From: Desulfurispora thermophila DSM 16022
GTDB taxonomy: Bacteria > Bacillota > Desulfotomaculia > Desulfotomaculales > Desulfurisporaceae
Reading direction: 5' to 3'
DNA length: 64,000 nucleotides
NCBI RefSeq assembly: GCF_000376385.1
Contig: NZ_AQWN01000002.1
Location: 238,274-302,273, forward strand
The position numbers and the translations under genes were made by a program. This document shows, piece by piece, positions 54,252 through 63,892 of the stretch. Each line of letters starts with the position of its first letter. Positions within the stretch are counted from its first letter, which is position 1. A model generated the notes under the pieces. That model was not told the DNA's origin, did not search any database, and saw only the letters and a program-made list of their open reading frames with translations.

Positions 54252-54830
54252 ATGGAACAGGAGCAAACCGGGCGCTGTAACAGGCACAGGTTGCTGCGTC
54301 AGTACATAGAGGGCAACCCGTTTTTAACCGATGAGCAACTGGCCCAGATTCTGGGTGTGAGTATCCAGACTATCCGCCTGGATCGCAGTGAACTGAACAT
54401 TCCTGAAATGCGGGAACGGGTGAAAAACATGGCCCGGGGCGTCTATGGCCAGGTGCGGGCGCTGACCCGCCAGGAGATGGTTGGTGAACTGGTGGACCTG
54501 CATCTGGGGCGGGAGGGTATTTCCATTTTGCAGATAACACCCTCCATGTGTTTGCGCAAGACCGGGGTGGCCAGCGGGCAGTATTTGTTTGCCCAGGCCA
54601 ATACCCTGGCCGTGGCCCTGATTGACGCGCCGGTGGCCCTGACGGGTACGGCCAAGGTCAGCTTCAAAAGACCGGTGTTCGTAGGGGAAAATGTAGTGGC
54701 GCGGGCATATATCAGCCGCCAAAAAGGCAATAAATATATGGTAAGGGTTTCCTCCACTGTGGGGCGGGAAACTGTTTTTACCGGTAAATTCCTGGTGTTT
54801 GTTATTCCGGAGGAGGAGTGGCGGCGTTGA
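54252..54830 (+). CDS. fapR: Transcription factor FapR
   Basis: Repressor of fatty-acid and phospholipid genes, released by malonyl-CoA. The N-terminal DeoR-type helix-turn-helix is FLTDEQLAQILGVSIQTIRL; the C-terminal half is a hotdog fold with GEPGV-like ligand loop (GQYLFAQANTLAVALIDAP, FKRPVFVGENVVARAYI). At 192 residues it is normal. ATG 54252 follows GGTGAAGAAAG. An operator palindrome sits on its promoter. Its stop overlaps the plsX start. Confidence 0.95.
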   Translation: MEQEQTGRCNRHRLLRQYIEGNPFLTDEQLAQILGVSIQTIRLDRSELNIPEMRERVKNMARGVYGQVRALTRQEMVGELVDLHLGREGISILQITPSMCLRKTGVASGQYLFAQANTLAVALIDAPVALTGTAKVSFKRPVFVGENVVARAYISRQKGNKYMVRVSSTVGRETVFTGKFLVFVIPEEEWRR

Positions 54831-55852
54831 ACATTGCGGTTGATGCCATGGGAGGAGATTTTGCCCCGTCCGAAACGGTGCGGGGTGCTTTGCTGGCTGC
54901 CCGGCAGGACGGCCTGCGGCCCATACTGGTGGGTGATGAAGAAAAGATTTATGCCGAACTGGAGGGGCCGGATCGCTCATTGGTGGAAGTGGTGCACGCG
55001 CCGGAAGTTATCGGTATGGATGAGAGCCCTGCTGTTGCGGTGCGGCGCAAAAAAAATTCTTCAATTGTACGGGCGGTACAGCTGGTCAGGGAAGGCCGGG
55101 CGGCGGCCATGGTCTCGGCCGGCAACACCGGCGCAGTGATGGCGGCGGGGCTGCTGGGCCTGGGGAGAATCAAGGGTATTGACAGGCCGGCCATTGCCAG
55201 TGTGCTTCCCACCCGGCGGGGCAAGGTGGTGCTCCTGGATGCGGGGGCCAATGTGGACTGTGAGCCGCACCACTTACTGCAGTTCGCCTTAATGGGTTAT
55301 CTCTATGCCCGCGACGTGCTGGGCGTGTCCGACCCGCGGGTGGGGCTTTTGAACATCGGTGAGGAAGAATGCAAGGGCAACAGCCTGACCCAGGCCGCCT
55401 TCTCCTTACTAAAAGAAAGCGGGCTGAATTTTGTTGGCAATGTGGAGGGACGGGACATTTTTCCCGGCCAGGCCGATGTGGTGGTGTGTGACGGGTTTGT
55501 GGGCAATGTGGTTTTGAAAACCAGCGAGGGGCTGGCCATGACGCTGCTGGGCATGCTCAAGGATGCGCTGGGTGTCAGCTGGCTCTCCCGCCTGGGCGCG
55601 CTGCTCAGTCTGCCGGCTTTGCAGGATCTGCGCCGGCGCCTGGATTATGCCGAATACGGCGGGGCTCCACTGTTGGGCGTAAACGGCGCAGTGGTGATCG
55701 GTCACGGTAGCTCGGATGCCCGGGCTATCCGCAATGCTCTGCGCTTTGCAGCCAGTGCAGCACAGAGCAGGTTGGTGGAAAAGATAGCCGGTAGCCTGGG
55801 CCAACTTGTCCACGATATGAAAAGCAGCTGTGGAGGATGTGGTAATGCCTGA
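54827..55852 (+). CDS. plsX: Phosphate acyltransferase PlsX
   Basis: Makes acyl-phosphate from acyl-ACP for the PlsY pathway of phosphatidic acid synthesis. The N-terminus MNIAVDAMGGDFAPSETVRG, SAGNTGAVMAAGL, and LDAGANVDCEPHHLLQFALMG are diagnostic. TTG 54827 (341 residues) lies 10 bases after GGAGGAGG and overlaps the fapR stop; GTG 54818 is too close to the site. Confidence 0.96.
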   Translation: MNIAVDAMGGDFAPSETVRGALLAARQDGLRPILVGDEEKIYAELEGPDRSLVEVVHAPEVIGMDESPAVAVRRKKNSSIVRAVQLVREGRAAAMVSAGNTGAVMAAGLLGLGRIKGIDRPAIASVLPTRRGKVVLLDAGANVDCEPHHLLQFALMGYLYARDVLGVSDPRVGLLNIGEEECKGNSLTQAAFSLLKESGLNFVGNVEGRDIFPGQADVVVCDGFVGNVVLKTSEGLAMTLLGMLKDALGVSWLSRLGALLSLPALQDLRRRLDYAEYGGAPLLGVNGAVVIGHGSSDARAIRNALRFAASAAQSRLVEKIAGSLGQLVHDMKSSCGGCGNA

Positions 55853-56837
55853 GTTGCGCGGAGTGAAAATAGCCGGGCTGGGTATGTATGCACCAGCGCG
55901 AGTTTTGACCAACCAGCAATTGCAGCAAATGGTAGATACCAGTGAGGAGTGGATTGTTACCCGCACCGGGATAAAAGAAAGACGGTTGGCCGAACCCGAA
56001 CAGGCAACTTCGGATCTGGCCTTGTTGGCCGCCCGGCAGGCACTGCAGCAGGCCGGGGTGCAGCCGGAAGAGCTGGATTTGATTATTGTGGCCACCAATA
56101 CGCCGGACACTCTTTTTCCGGCCACGGCCTGTCTGGTGCAGGACAGGCTGGGAGCAAAAAAGGCGGGGGCCTTTGACCTGCTGGCCGGTTGTACCGGTTT
56201 TATCTACGCACTGGTTAGTGCGGCGCAATTTGTTCAGACCGGCATGTGCCGCTATGTGCTGGTGGTGGGGGCGGAAACCCTGTCCAGAATTATCAACTGG
56301 CAGGATCGCAACACCTGTGTACTGTTTGGTGACGGGGCGGGTGCCGCTTTGCTGGCCCCGGCTGAGCCCGGGCGGGGCATTCTGGCCAGTTCACTGGCCG
56401 CCGACGGCAGCGGTGGCCACCTGCTCAGCCTGCCGGCGGGAGGTTCGCGCCAGCCGGCCAGCCTGGCTACCGTGGAGGCCGGGCTGCACTATGTGCACAT
56501 GAACGGGCGGGAGGTTTTCAAGTTCGCCGTCAAGGCCATGGGGGACAGCGCCCTGGAGGCACTGCACCGGGCCGGGCTGGGTAAGGAAGACCTGGATTTT
56601 CTGATCCCGCACCAGGCCAATATCAGGATCATTGAGGCGGCAGCCAAAAGGCTGGGGCTCTGTATGGACAAAGTGCTGGTCAATGTGGATCGTTATGGAA
56701 ATACGTCTACAGCTTCCGTGCCCATTGCCCTGTACGAGGCGGTGGCCGGCGGGAGAATTAAAGCCGGCGACCATGTGGTGCTGGTGGGTTTCGGGGCCGG
56801 TCTAACCTGGGCGGCCTGTGCCATACGCTGGGACTAA
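55845..56837 (+). CDS. fabH: Beta-ketoacyl-ACP synthase III
   Basis: Starts fatty-acid synthesis by condensing acyl-CoA with malonyl-ACP. Catalytic residues: Cys in FDLLAGCTGFIYAL, His in LIPHQANIRIIEAA and Asn in GNTSTASVPIAL. TRTGIKERRLAE is also typical. From ATG 55845 (8 bases after GGAGG) it is 330 residues; it overlaps the end of plsX. Confidence 0.96.
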   Translation: MPELRGVKIAGLGMYAPARVLTNQQLQQMVDTSEEWIVTRTGIKERRLAEPEQATSDLALLAARQALQQAGVQPEELDLIIVATNTPDTLFPATACLVQDRLGAKKAGAFDLLAGCTGFIYALVSAAQFVQTGMCRYVLVVGAETLSRIINWQDRNTCVLFGDGAGAALLAPAEPGRGILASSLAADGSGGHLLSLPAGGSRQPASLATVEAGLHYVHMNGREVFKFAVKAMGDSALEALHRAGLGKEDLDFLIPHQANIRIIEAAAKRLGLCMDKVLVNVDRYGNTSTASVPIALYEAVAGGRIKAGDHVVLVGFGAGLTWAACAIRWD

Positions 56838-56856
56838 AATGCGGGAGGTTGTTTGG

Positions 56857-57807
56857 GTGCTAAAGACCAGGTTGTGTGAAATGCTGGGCATACAGTATCC
56901 CATCCTGCAGGGCGGGATGGCCTGGGTGTCCACGGCCGAGCTGGCGGCGGCAGTGAGCAACGCCGGCGGGCTGGGCATTATCGGAACGGGTCAGGCTCCG
57001 CCCGACTGGGTAAGACAGCAGGTGAAACGGGCCAGAGAGTTGACAGAAAAGCCCTTTGGCGTGAATGTGATGCTGCTTTCGCCCCATGTGGAAGAAATAA
57101 TGCAGATAATTATTGAGGAAAAAGTGGCCGTTGTGACCACCGGTGCCGGTAACCCGGGCAAATACATACCGGCCCTGCATGCGGCCGGGTGCAAAGTGTT
57201 TCCTGTTGTATCCTCGGTGGCTCTGGCCAGGCGGTTGGAGCGGGCCGGTGTGGATGGCATTATCGCGGAAGGTCTGGAAAGCGGCGGGCATATCGGGGAA
57301 CTCACCACCATGGCCCTGGTGCCGCAGGTGGTGGATGCGGTAAAGGTGCCGGTGGTAGCGGCCGGTGGGATTGCCGACGGCCGGGGGCTGGCCGCCGCCC
57401 TGGCGTTGGGGGCCTGCGGTGTGCAAATGGGTACCCGTTTCATGTGCGCCAGCGAATGCACCATTCACGACAATGTCAAACAGATGCTCATTAAAGCCCG
57501 GGACAGGGATACCGTGGTCACGGGGCGCAGCACGGGGCACCCGGTGCGGGTTTTGCAAAATAAACTGAGCCGCCTTTTTGAGGAAATGGAGAACCGCTGT
57601 GCGCCTCCCGCCGAAATTGAAAAGCTGGGCGTGGGGCGGTTGAAAGCGGCCATGCAGGACGGCGATGTGGAAATGGGTTCGGTCATGGCCGGGCAGATTT
57701 GCGCTCTGATCAGCCGGGTGCAGCCAGTGGCGGAGATTATCCAGGAAGTGGTAACAGGGGCCGAGCAGGTGCTGAAACGAAATTGCGCACTGGTGGTGGG
57801 CGAATGA
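56857..57807 (+). CDS. fabK: Enoyl-ACP reductase II (FMN-dependent)
   Basis: Flavoprotein that reduces enoyl-ACP, replacing FabI. It belongs to the 2-nitropropane dioxygenase-like TIM barrels: GIQYPILQGGMAWVSTAELA at the start, VVTTGAGNPGKYIPALHAAG, AEGLESGGHIGE and VVAAGGIADGRGLAAALALG. GTG 56857 (316 residues) is 8 bases after GGGAGG; ATG 56839 would lack a site. FabK bearers are naturally triclosan-tolerant. Overlaps fabD by ATGA. Confidence 0.95.
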   Translation: MLKTRLCEMLGIQYPILQGGMAWVSTAELAAAVSNAGGLGIIGTGQAPPDWVRQQVKRARELTEKPFGVNVMLLSPHVEEIMQIIIEEKVAVVTTGAGNPGKYIPALHAAGCKVFPVVSSVALARRLERAGVDGIIAEGLESGGHIGELTTMALVPQVVDAVKVPVVAAGGIADGRGLAAALALGACGVQMGTRFMCASECTIHDNVKQMLIKARDRDTVVTGRSTGHPVRVLQNKLSRLFEEMENRCAPPAEIEKLGVGRLKAAMQDGDVEMGSVMAGQICALISRVQPVAEIIQEVVTGAEQVLKRNCALVVGE

Positions 57808-58748
57808 GTAAAATAGCATTTTTATTTCCCGGCCAGGGGGCCCAGTATGTGGGCATGGGCAAGGATATTTACGAGCGTTCTGCTGCAGCCAGGGAGGTTT
57901 TTGCCCGGGCCAGCGAGGTATTGCCCTTTGACTTGCGCGAGCTTTGTTTCAACGGTCCCGAGGAGAAACTCAAGCAGACCATGTATGCCCAGCCGGCAAT
58001 TTTAACCGTCAGCGTTGCCCTGTGGCGGGCCATGCAGGAGGCCGGGTGGACCAAAGTTCCCGTGGCTCTGGCCGGACACAGTCTGGGTGAATACAGCGCT
58101 CTGGTGGTGGCCGGCAGCCTGGAACTAACGGATGCGGTTTTAGTGGTGCACCAGCGGGGCAAATTTATGCAGGAAGCCGTGCCCCTGGGGCAGGGAGGCA
58201 TGGTGGCCGTGCTGGGCCTGGATGCAGACCGCGTGCGGGAGATATGCACCACGGCCAGCTCTGCCGGGCCGGTGGAAGCGGTGAACTTAAACTGTCCCGG
58301 TCAGGTGGTGATTGCCGGGGTAAACGCCGGACTGGAGAGGGCGGTGGCCCTGGCCAAAGAGGCGGGGGCCAGGCGGTGCATGCCTTTGGCCGTATCGGCT
58401 CCCTTTCATTCCAGCTTGATGCGTCCGGCCGGGGAAAAGCTGGCCGGAGTGCTGGCCGGGGTTAAAGTTAAACAGCCGACCATACCCGTGGTTTCCAACG
58501 TAACCGCCCGGTACTACCCGGCAGACGCCGATGCCAGAGACCTGCTCGTCCGCCAGGTTTACAGCCCGGTGCGCTGGGAGGAAAGTATTCTTTACCTGCA
58601 TGAGCAGGGTGTGGACACTTTTGTGGAAATTGGTCCGGGCAAGGTGCTCTGCGGCCTGGTGAAGAAAATTTGCCCTGCCGCCACTACATATAACGTGGAA
58701 GATCAAGCCGGGCTGGAAAAAATTCTTGCCCTGGACGGGGAGGTTTAA
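57804..58748 (+). CDS. fabD: Malonyl-CoA:ACP transacylase
   Basis: Loads malonate onto ACP. FPGQGAQYVGMGKD at the N-terminus, active-site serine in ALAGHSLGEYSALVVAG, and the His motif in VSAPFHSSLM. 314 residues from ATG 57804, whose ATGA overlaps the fabK stop. Followed at once by fabG. Confidence 0.96.
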   Translation: MSKIAFLFPGQGAQYVGMGKDIYERSAAAREVFARASEVLPFDLRELCFNGPEEKLKQTMYAQPAILTVSVALWRAMQEAGWTKVPVALAGHSLGEYSALVVAGSLELTDAVLVVHQRGKFMQEAVPLGQGGMVAVLGLDADRVREICTTASSAGPVEAVNLNCPGQVVIAGVNAGLERAVALAKEAGARRCMPLAVSAPFHSSLMRPAGEKLAGVLAGVKVKQPTIPVVSNVTARYYPADADARDLLVRQVYSPVRWEESILYLHEQGVDTFVEIGPGKVLCGLVKKICPAATTYNVEDQAGLEKILALDGEV

Positions 58749-58752
58749 TAAA

Positions 58753-59496
58753 ATGTCTCTTGGTGGCCGGGTTGCGCTGGTAACTGGTGCGGCGAGAGGA
58801 ATTGGGCGGTCCATTGCCCTGGCTCTGGCCCGAGCGGGTGCCGACATTGTGCTCAACTATGCCGGCAACCGGGCGGCGGCCGAGGAAACTGCCCGGCAAA
58901 TTGAGGCCCTGGGCCGGCGCGTGCTGATCTGGCAGGCCAATGTGGCCGATGGTGAGCAGGTCAATCAAATGGTGGCGGGCGCGCTGGAAAAAATGGGCCG
59001 GGTGGACATTCTGGTAAACAATGCCGGAATCGCTCGCGACAACCTGATCCCCCGCTTGAAGGAACAGGATTGGGACGAAGTGCTGGATGTAAACTTAAAA
59101 GGGGCCTTTAACTGCATTAAAGCTGTTACCAGGCCCATGCTGAAAGCGCGCTATGGCCGGATTATCAACATCACCTCGGTGGTGGCCCTTTCCGGCAACG
59201 CCGGTCAGGCCAATTATGTGGCCAGCAAAGCCGGTTTAATCGGCCTGACCAAGGCGGTGGCCCGGGAACTGGCTTCGCGGCAGATCACCTGCAACGCTGT
59301 GGCGCCCGGCTTGATTGAAACCGATATGACCGCGGTGCTGCCGGAGGATCTGAAGCAGGCTATGTTGCGCAATATCCCGCTGGGGCGGCCCGGGCTGCCG
59401 GACGATGTGGCTTCTCTGGTGGTTTTTCTGGCCGGGCCGGGTGCGGCGTACATAACCGGCCAGGTAATTGCCGTGGACGGCGGCCTGCAGATGTGA
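58753..59496 (+). CDS. fabG: 3-oxoacyl-ACP reductase
   Basis: NADPH-dependent short-chain dehydrogenase that reduces ketoacyl-[19 protein letters not shown] binds the cofactor, [10 protein letters not shown] is present, and the catalytic Ser-Tyr-Lys are in [27 protein letters not shown] spacing (S, Y, K). 247 residues, ending [15 protein letters not shown] 58753 follows GGGGAGG. Confidence 0.96.
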   Translation: MSLGGRVALVTGAARGIGRSIALALARAGADIVLNYAGNRAAAEETARQIEALGRRVLIWQANVADGEQVNQMVAGALEKMGRVDILVNNAGIARDNLIPRLKEQDWDEVLDVNLKGAFNCIKAVTRPMLKARYGRIINITSVVALSGNAGQANYVASKAGLIGLTKAVARELASRQITCNAVAPGLIETDMTAVLPEDLKQAMLRNIPLGRPGLPDDVASLVVFLAGPGAAYITGQVIAVDGGLQM

Positions 59497-59548
59497 TGGT
59501 GAAAATGGTGGAGGATATAGAAGCAACTTGGAAGGGGGTGAAAGGAAA

Positions 59549-59785
59549 ATGTCTGACGCGATTTTTGAAAAGGTGAAAAAGATTATTGTGGAACAGCTCA
59601 ATGTGGATCCCGATGAGGTGACCATGGAAGCCTCTTTTACCGAGGACTTGAACGCCGACTCGCTGGACATTGTGGAACTGGTCATGGCTCTGGAAGAGGA
59701 ATTTGAAATGACCATTCCCGATGAAGATGCCGAAAAAATTCGTACTGTCGGCGAGGCAGTGCGCTATATCGTGGAGCACTCATAA
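59549..59785 (+). CDS. acpP: Acyl carrier protein
   Basis: Carries the growing acyl chain on a phosphopantetheine arm attached to the serine in [19 protein letters not shown]. Highly acidic, 78 residues, four-helix ACP fold. ATG 59549 follows AAAGGA, with a stronger GGAAGGGGGTG slightly further up. Lies between fabG and fabF. Confidence 0.97.
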   Translation: MSDAIFEKVKKIIVEQLNVDPDEVTMEASFTEDLNADSLDIVELVMALEEEFEMTIPDEDAEKIRTVGEAVRYIVEHS

Positions 59786-59860
59786 GATGCGCAAAGTCCC
59801 GCTCTTACCGGCGGGGCTTTTAAAATATTATTCTGTGTTATTTTTTTGGAGGGGAAAAAT

Positions 59861-61102
59861 TTGTATAATCGTGTTGTAGTGACCGGAATCGGGGTTGTTA
59901 CACCGCTGGGGTTGGATCTGGAGAACTTTTGGCACAACCTGACCGCCGGCCGGTCGGGTGTGAAAACCATCGACCGCTTTGCTGTGGAAGGCTACAGCAC
60001 CCGGATTGCCGCTCAGGTGGAAGGGTTCGATCCTGTGCAGTATATAGACCGCAAAGAAGCGCGGCGCATGGACCGCTATACACAGTTTGCCATGGCGGCG
60101 GCCAAAATGGCCCGGCAGGATGCTGCCCTGGATCTGGAAGCTCTGGACAGGGAACGGGCCGGGGTGATCCTGGGTTCGGGTGTGGGTGGCATAGAAACGC
60201 TGGAAGACCAGCACCGCACCCTGTTGGAAAAAGGCCCGGCCCGGGTGAGTCCCTTTTTCATTCCCATGATGATTGCCAATATGGCTGCCGGCCAGATTGC
60301 CATCCATTTTGATTTGCGGGGTGTAAACGTGACCACCACCAGCGCCTGCGCTTCCAGCAACAACGCTATTGGCGACGCCTACCGTTTGTTGCGCTACGGA
60401 CTGCTTGATGTGGCTTTTACCGGTGGCGCCGAGGCGCCGGTGACTCCTCTGGCTGTGGCGGGCTTTTGCTCCATGAAGGCCATGTCCACCCGCAATGAGC
60501 AGCCGGAAAAGGCCAGCCGTCCTTTTGATGCCGGGCGGGACGGTTTTGTCATTGGTGAAGGGGCCGCCGTGCTGGTGCTGGAAACGCTGGAGCACGCCCG
60601 GCGGCGCGGTGCGCGTATCTATGCCGAAGTAGCCGGGTATGGCTCTACCTGTGATGCTTACCACATTACCGCCCCCGAGCCCACCGGCAGGGGTGCGGCC
60701 GCTGCCATGCGGTTGGCGCTGCAGGATGCCGGGGTTACGCCGGAAGCGGTGGATTATATCAATGCGCACGGTACTTCCACACCCCTGGGTGACAAATTGG
60801 AGACCGTGGCCATAAAACAGGTTTTTGGTGCACATGCCTACCGGCTGGCGGTAAGTTCCACCAAATCCATGCTGGGACACCTGCTGGGAGCGGCCGGAGC
60901 GGTGGAAGCAGTGGCCAGCATACTGGCCATAGAACGCGGGATTATACCACCCACAATAAATTATGAAGAGCCCGACCCGGAATGCGACCTGGATTATGTT
61001 CCCAACCGGGCTCGTGAAAGGCAAGTGCAGGTAGCCCTTTCCAATTCCTTTGGTTTTGGTGGCCACAATGCCACGCTGGTGTTTAAAAAATTTACCGGAT
61101 AA
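59861..61102 (+). CDS. fabF: Beta-ketoacyl-ACP synthase II
   Basis: Elongating ketosynthase. Catalytic Cys in TTTSACASSNNAIGDAYR, His in YINAHGTSTPLGD and His in STKSMLGHLLGAAGAVEA. 413 residues from TTG 59861, 6 bases after GGAGGGG. The gap from acpP has a GC-rich GATGCGCAAAG stretch but no clear terminator, so the operon probably continues. Confidence 0.96.
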   Translation: MYNRVVVTGIGVVTPLGLDLENFWHNLTAGRSGVKTIDRFAVEGYSTRIAAQVEGFDPVQYIDRKEARRMDRYTQFAMAAAKMARQDAALDLEALDRERAGVILGSGVGGIETLEDQHRTLLEKGPARVSPFFIPMMIANMAAGQIAIHFDLRGVNVTTTSACASSNNAIGDAYRLLRYGLLDVAFTGGAEAPVTPLAVAGFCSMKAMSTRNEQPEKASRPFDAGRDGFVIGEGAAVLVLETLEHARRRGARIYAEVAGYGSTCDAYHITAPEPTGRGAAAAMRLALQDAGVTPEAVDYINAHGTSTPLGDKLETVAIKQVFGAHAYRLAVSSTKSMLGHLLGAAGAVEAVASILAIERGIIPPTINYEEPDPECDLDYVPNRARERQVQVALSNSFGFGGHNATLVFKKFTG

Positions 61103-61117
61103 GGTGGAATGCTCTTG

Positions 61118-61840
61118 ATGGTGAATAACCGGGCGGCAATTGATGCCCTGAAGGAAAAGCTGCACATTTACTGGCAGGATGAGGGCCTGCTGGAGCTGGC
61201 CATGACGCACAGCTCTTATAACTATGAAAATCGTGACGGGCGGCGGCAGGAAAGCAACCAGCGTTTGGAATTTCTGGGCGATGCGGTGCTGGAGCTGGTA
61301 ATTAGTGAACATTTGTATAAAAGCTTTCCCATGTACACTGAAGGTGAGCTGACCAAGCTGCGGGCGGCCATAGTCTGTGAGCCTTCCCTGGCCAGAGTGG
61401 CCCGGCAGCTCAACCTGGGCGCGTGCCTGTATATGGGCAAAGGGGAGGAGAAGACCGGCGGCCGCGAACGCCCCTCAATTCTGGCCGATGCCTTTGAGTC
61501 GCTTCTGGGCGCTGTGTTCCTGGACCAGGGCCTGGCGGTGGCCCGCCGGTTGGCCCTGGATTATTTGCAACCCGTGCTGGAAGATATTCTGGCCGGCCGG
61601 CTGGACCGGGATTATAAGACCGAGTTGCAGGAATACTTGCAAAAGCGCAGTGCCGACCCTGTAAACTATGTTATCCTGCGGGAAGAGGGTCCCGACCACG
61701 ATAAAACCTTTACCGCCGGTGTGGTGCACAACGGTCGGGAACTGGGGCGCGGGCAGGGACATTCCAAAAAAGAAGCTGAACAACAGGCGGCGCGCATGGC
61801 GCTGGAAAATCTAATAATGTCTGACCGGGGAGAGAGATAA
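61118..61840 (+). CDS. rnc: Ribonuclease III
   Basis: Double-strand-specific RNase for rRNA and mRNA processing. The signature NQRLEFLGDAVLELVISEHL holds the catalytic acids; a second set is in LADAFESLLGAVFLDQG. The C-terminal dsRNA-binding domain covers the last 70 residues (YKTELQEYLQKRS, GQGHSKKEAEQQAARMALEN). ATG 61118 gives 10 bases from AAGGTGG; ATG 61109 is too near. In related genomes smc usually lies between rnc and ftsY; here it does not. Confidence 0.95.
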   Translation: MVNNRAAIDALKEKLHIYWQDEGLLELAMTHSSYNYENRDGRRQESNQRLEFLGDAVLELVISEHLYKSFPMYTEGELTKLRAAIVCEPSLARVARQLNLGACLYMGKGEEKTGGRERPSILADAFESLLGAVFLDQGLAVARRLALDYLQPVLEDILAGRLDRDYKTELQEYLQKRSADPVNYVILREEGPDHDKTFTAGVVHNGRELGRGQGHSKKEAEQQAARMALENLIMSDRGER

Positions 61841-61841
61841 A

Positions 61842-62750
61842 ATGGGTTTGTTTGACAAGCTGAAGGAGTCGCTAAGCAAGACCAGAAAAAACTTTGTGGA
61901 GAAAATAGAAACCCTGGTTACCGGCCGCGGCAAGATCGACGAAGAGGTTTATGAAGAGCTGGAAGAAATATTAATTCAAGCCGATGTGGGTGCACAGACC
62001 GCGGAAGATCTCATGGACAGATTGCGCCGGACGGTCAAGGAACGCCGCGTATCGGACGCGGAACAAATCAAGCCTTTGCTGCAGGAGATTGTGGGGCAAA
62101 TACTGGGACAGGGAGAAGCAGAAGTAAAAGGCGGTGGCCCGCCCACTGTAATCATGGTGGTGGGAGTAAACGGGGTGGGTAAAACAACCACGATAGGTAA
62201 GCTGGCCTACTTATTCAAAAAGCGGGGTCAAAAGGTGATCCTGGCGGCCGGTGATACCTTCCGGGCGGCAGCAATCGAACAACTGGAAATCTGGGGGCAC
62301 AGGGCCGGCGTGGATGTGATCAAGCACCAGGAGGGGGCCGACCCGGCGGCTGTGGCTTACGATGCCCTGCAGGCGGCACGGGCTCGCAAGGCCGATGTGT
62401 TGATTGTGGATACGGCCGGCCGGTTGCATACCAAGAGCAATCTCATGGACGAGCTGAAAAAGGTTGGCCGGGTGCTGAGCCGGGAACTGCCGGGAGCACC
62501 GCACGAGGTGCTGCTGGTGCTGGATGCCACCACCGGGCAAAATGCCATCAATCAGGCGAAGATATTTGGTGCAGCAGCCGGTGTGACCGGCATTGTGCTC
62601 ACCAAACTGGACGGTACGGCCAAAGGCGGGGTGGTGATTGGCATCAGGCAGGTGCTGGATATACCGGTGAAGTTTATTGGCATTGGCGAGGGCATTGATG
62701 ACTTAAGGCCCTTTGATGCCGGTGAATATGTGCGGGCATTATTTGAATAA
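61842..62750 (+). CDS. ftsY: Signal recognition particle receptor FtsY
   Basis: SRP-type GTPase that delivers ribosomes to the translocon. N domain (residues 1-95) then G domain with GVNGVGKTTTIGKLA, GDTFRAAAIEQLE, VDTAGRLHTKSNLMDELKK and LTKLDGTAKGG. The acidic A domain of proteobacterial FtsY is absent, as usual in Gram-positives; 302 residues. ATG 61842 is one base from the rnc stop. Confidence 0.97.
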   Translation: MGLFDKLKESLSKTRKNFVEKIETLVTGRGKIDEEVYEELEEILIQADVGAQTAEDLMDRLRRTVKERRVSDAEQIKPLLQEIVGQILGQGEAEVKGGGPPTVIMVVGVNGVGKTTTIGKLAYLFKKRGQKVILAAGDTFRAAAIEQLEIWGHRAGVDVIKHQEGADPAAVAYDALQAARARKADVLIVDTAGRLHTKSNLMDELKKVGRVLSRELPGAPHEVLLVLDATTGQNAINQAKIFGAAAGVTGIVLTKLDGTAKGGVVIGIRQVLDIPVKFIGIGEGIDDLRPFDAGEYVRALFE

Positions 62751-62777
62751 ATCTGCTGCGGAAAGGTGGCGAACAAC

Positions 62778-63590
62778 TTGCATTCCTTGCCCTGTGCACT
62801 GACCATTGCCGGGTCGGATTCCGGTGGGGCGGCGGGTATTCAGGCTGACTTGAAAACTTTTGCTGCATTCCGGGTGTACGGCACCAGTGCCATAACGGCA
62901 GTTACAGTGCAAAACACCACCGGTGTTTATGATGTACACGTTTTGCCGGCCGGACAGGTCGGTGCTCAGATCGACGTTGTATTGGAAGATATTGATGTTA
63001 AAGCCATCAAAACCGGTATGCTGGCCAATGAAGAAATTGCGGAAACTGTAGCTTACAAAATGTGCGCGTACCGGGTGGAAAACCTGGTGGTGGACCCGGT
63101 TATGGTTTCCAGCAGCGGGCACGCGTTGCTTTCGCCGCAGGCGATTGCTGTTTATAAAGAAAAGCTTTTGCCTCTGGCGCTGCTGGTGACGCCCAACTTG
63201 CCGGAAGCCGAGGTTCTTTCCGGCATCAAGATTATTGACGAGCAGTCTTTAATGCAGGCCGCCCAGGCTATATTGGCCCTGGGCCCACGCTGGGTGCTGC
63301 TCAAGGGTGGGCACCGGTGTTTTGCCGGTGAGGAAAAGTTGATGATTGATATGCTCATCAGCCGCCAGGAAGTCTACCGTGTGGAAAATCCGCGCTGGGA
63401 AACCAACAATACGCACGGCACGGGTTGTACTCTCTCCGCCGCTATTACGGCCGGGCTGGCCAGAGGATGGGACTTAATACGGGCAGTGCAAAATGCCTGC
63501 CAGTATGTAAACGCGGCCATAGCTGCGGCCCCGGCTATTGGCCGTGGTCACGGTCCGCTCAATCATTATGTGAGCGGTCCCTGGTTGTAG
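62778..63590 (+). CDS. thiD: Hydroxymethylpyrimidine/phosphomethylpyrimidine kinase
   Basis: Phosphorylates HMP and HMP-P in thiamine synthesis. ALTIAGSDSGGAAGIQADLK binds substrate; VDPVMVSSSGHALL and the catalytic NTHGTGCTLSAAITAGLARG are typical of the ribokinase-like ThiD. 270 residues from TTG 62778, 8 bases after AAGGTGG; GTG 62766 overlaps that site. No other thi gene or TPP riboswitch is near. Located between ftsY and the rrn promoter. Confidence 0.94.
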   Translation: MHSLPCALTIAGSDSGGAAGIQADLKTFAAFRVYGTSAITAVTVQNTTGVYDVHVLPAGQVGAQIDVVLEDIDVKAIKTGMLANEEIAETVAYKMCAYRVENLVVDPVMVSSSGHALLSPQAIAVYKEKLLPLALLVTPNLPEAEVLSGIKIIDEQSLMQAAQAILALGPRWVLLKGGHRCFAGEEKLMIDMLISRQEVYRVENPRWETNNTHGTGCTLSAAITAGLARGWDLIRAVQNACQYVNAAIAAAPAIGRGHGPLNHYVSGPWL

Positions 63591-63680
63591 AAAAGGTCGA
63601 AAAATACGTTTGCGAGGCAGTATTATTAATATTATCGATATTATTAGAATAATACCATTAAAAATGGGTTAAATTACTAC

Positions 63681-63709
63681 TTGCTAGAGGTATATCTGTG
63701 TGATACTAT
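63681..63709 (+). promoter_or_regulatory. rRNA operon promoter
   Basis: TTGCTA (63681-63686), 17 bases and TACTAT (63704-63709) lie in an AT-rich, UP-element-like stretch (63605-63680). The leader that follows (to 63892) includes the rrn-type segment TCCTTGAAAACTGAACAG. Confidence 0.7.
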
Positions 63710-63892
63710 TATAAACGTCGCTGCGATGCGGCGATGCGATCCTTGAAAACTGAACAGCGCAAGGCAAAGGCAAAGAGCGGTCGTCAGTCGTCGGGTGTCA
63801 GACGTCGGTAAAAGACGGATGACGAAAGATGACAGGCGGCAAAAAAAGCAAGCCAGACACAAGAAGCGAGTCTTCTGATAGACTTAGAGAGT

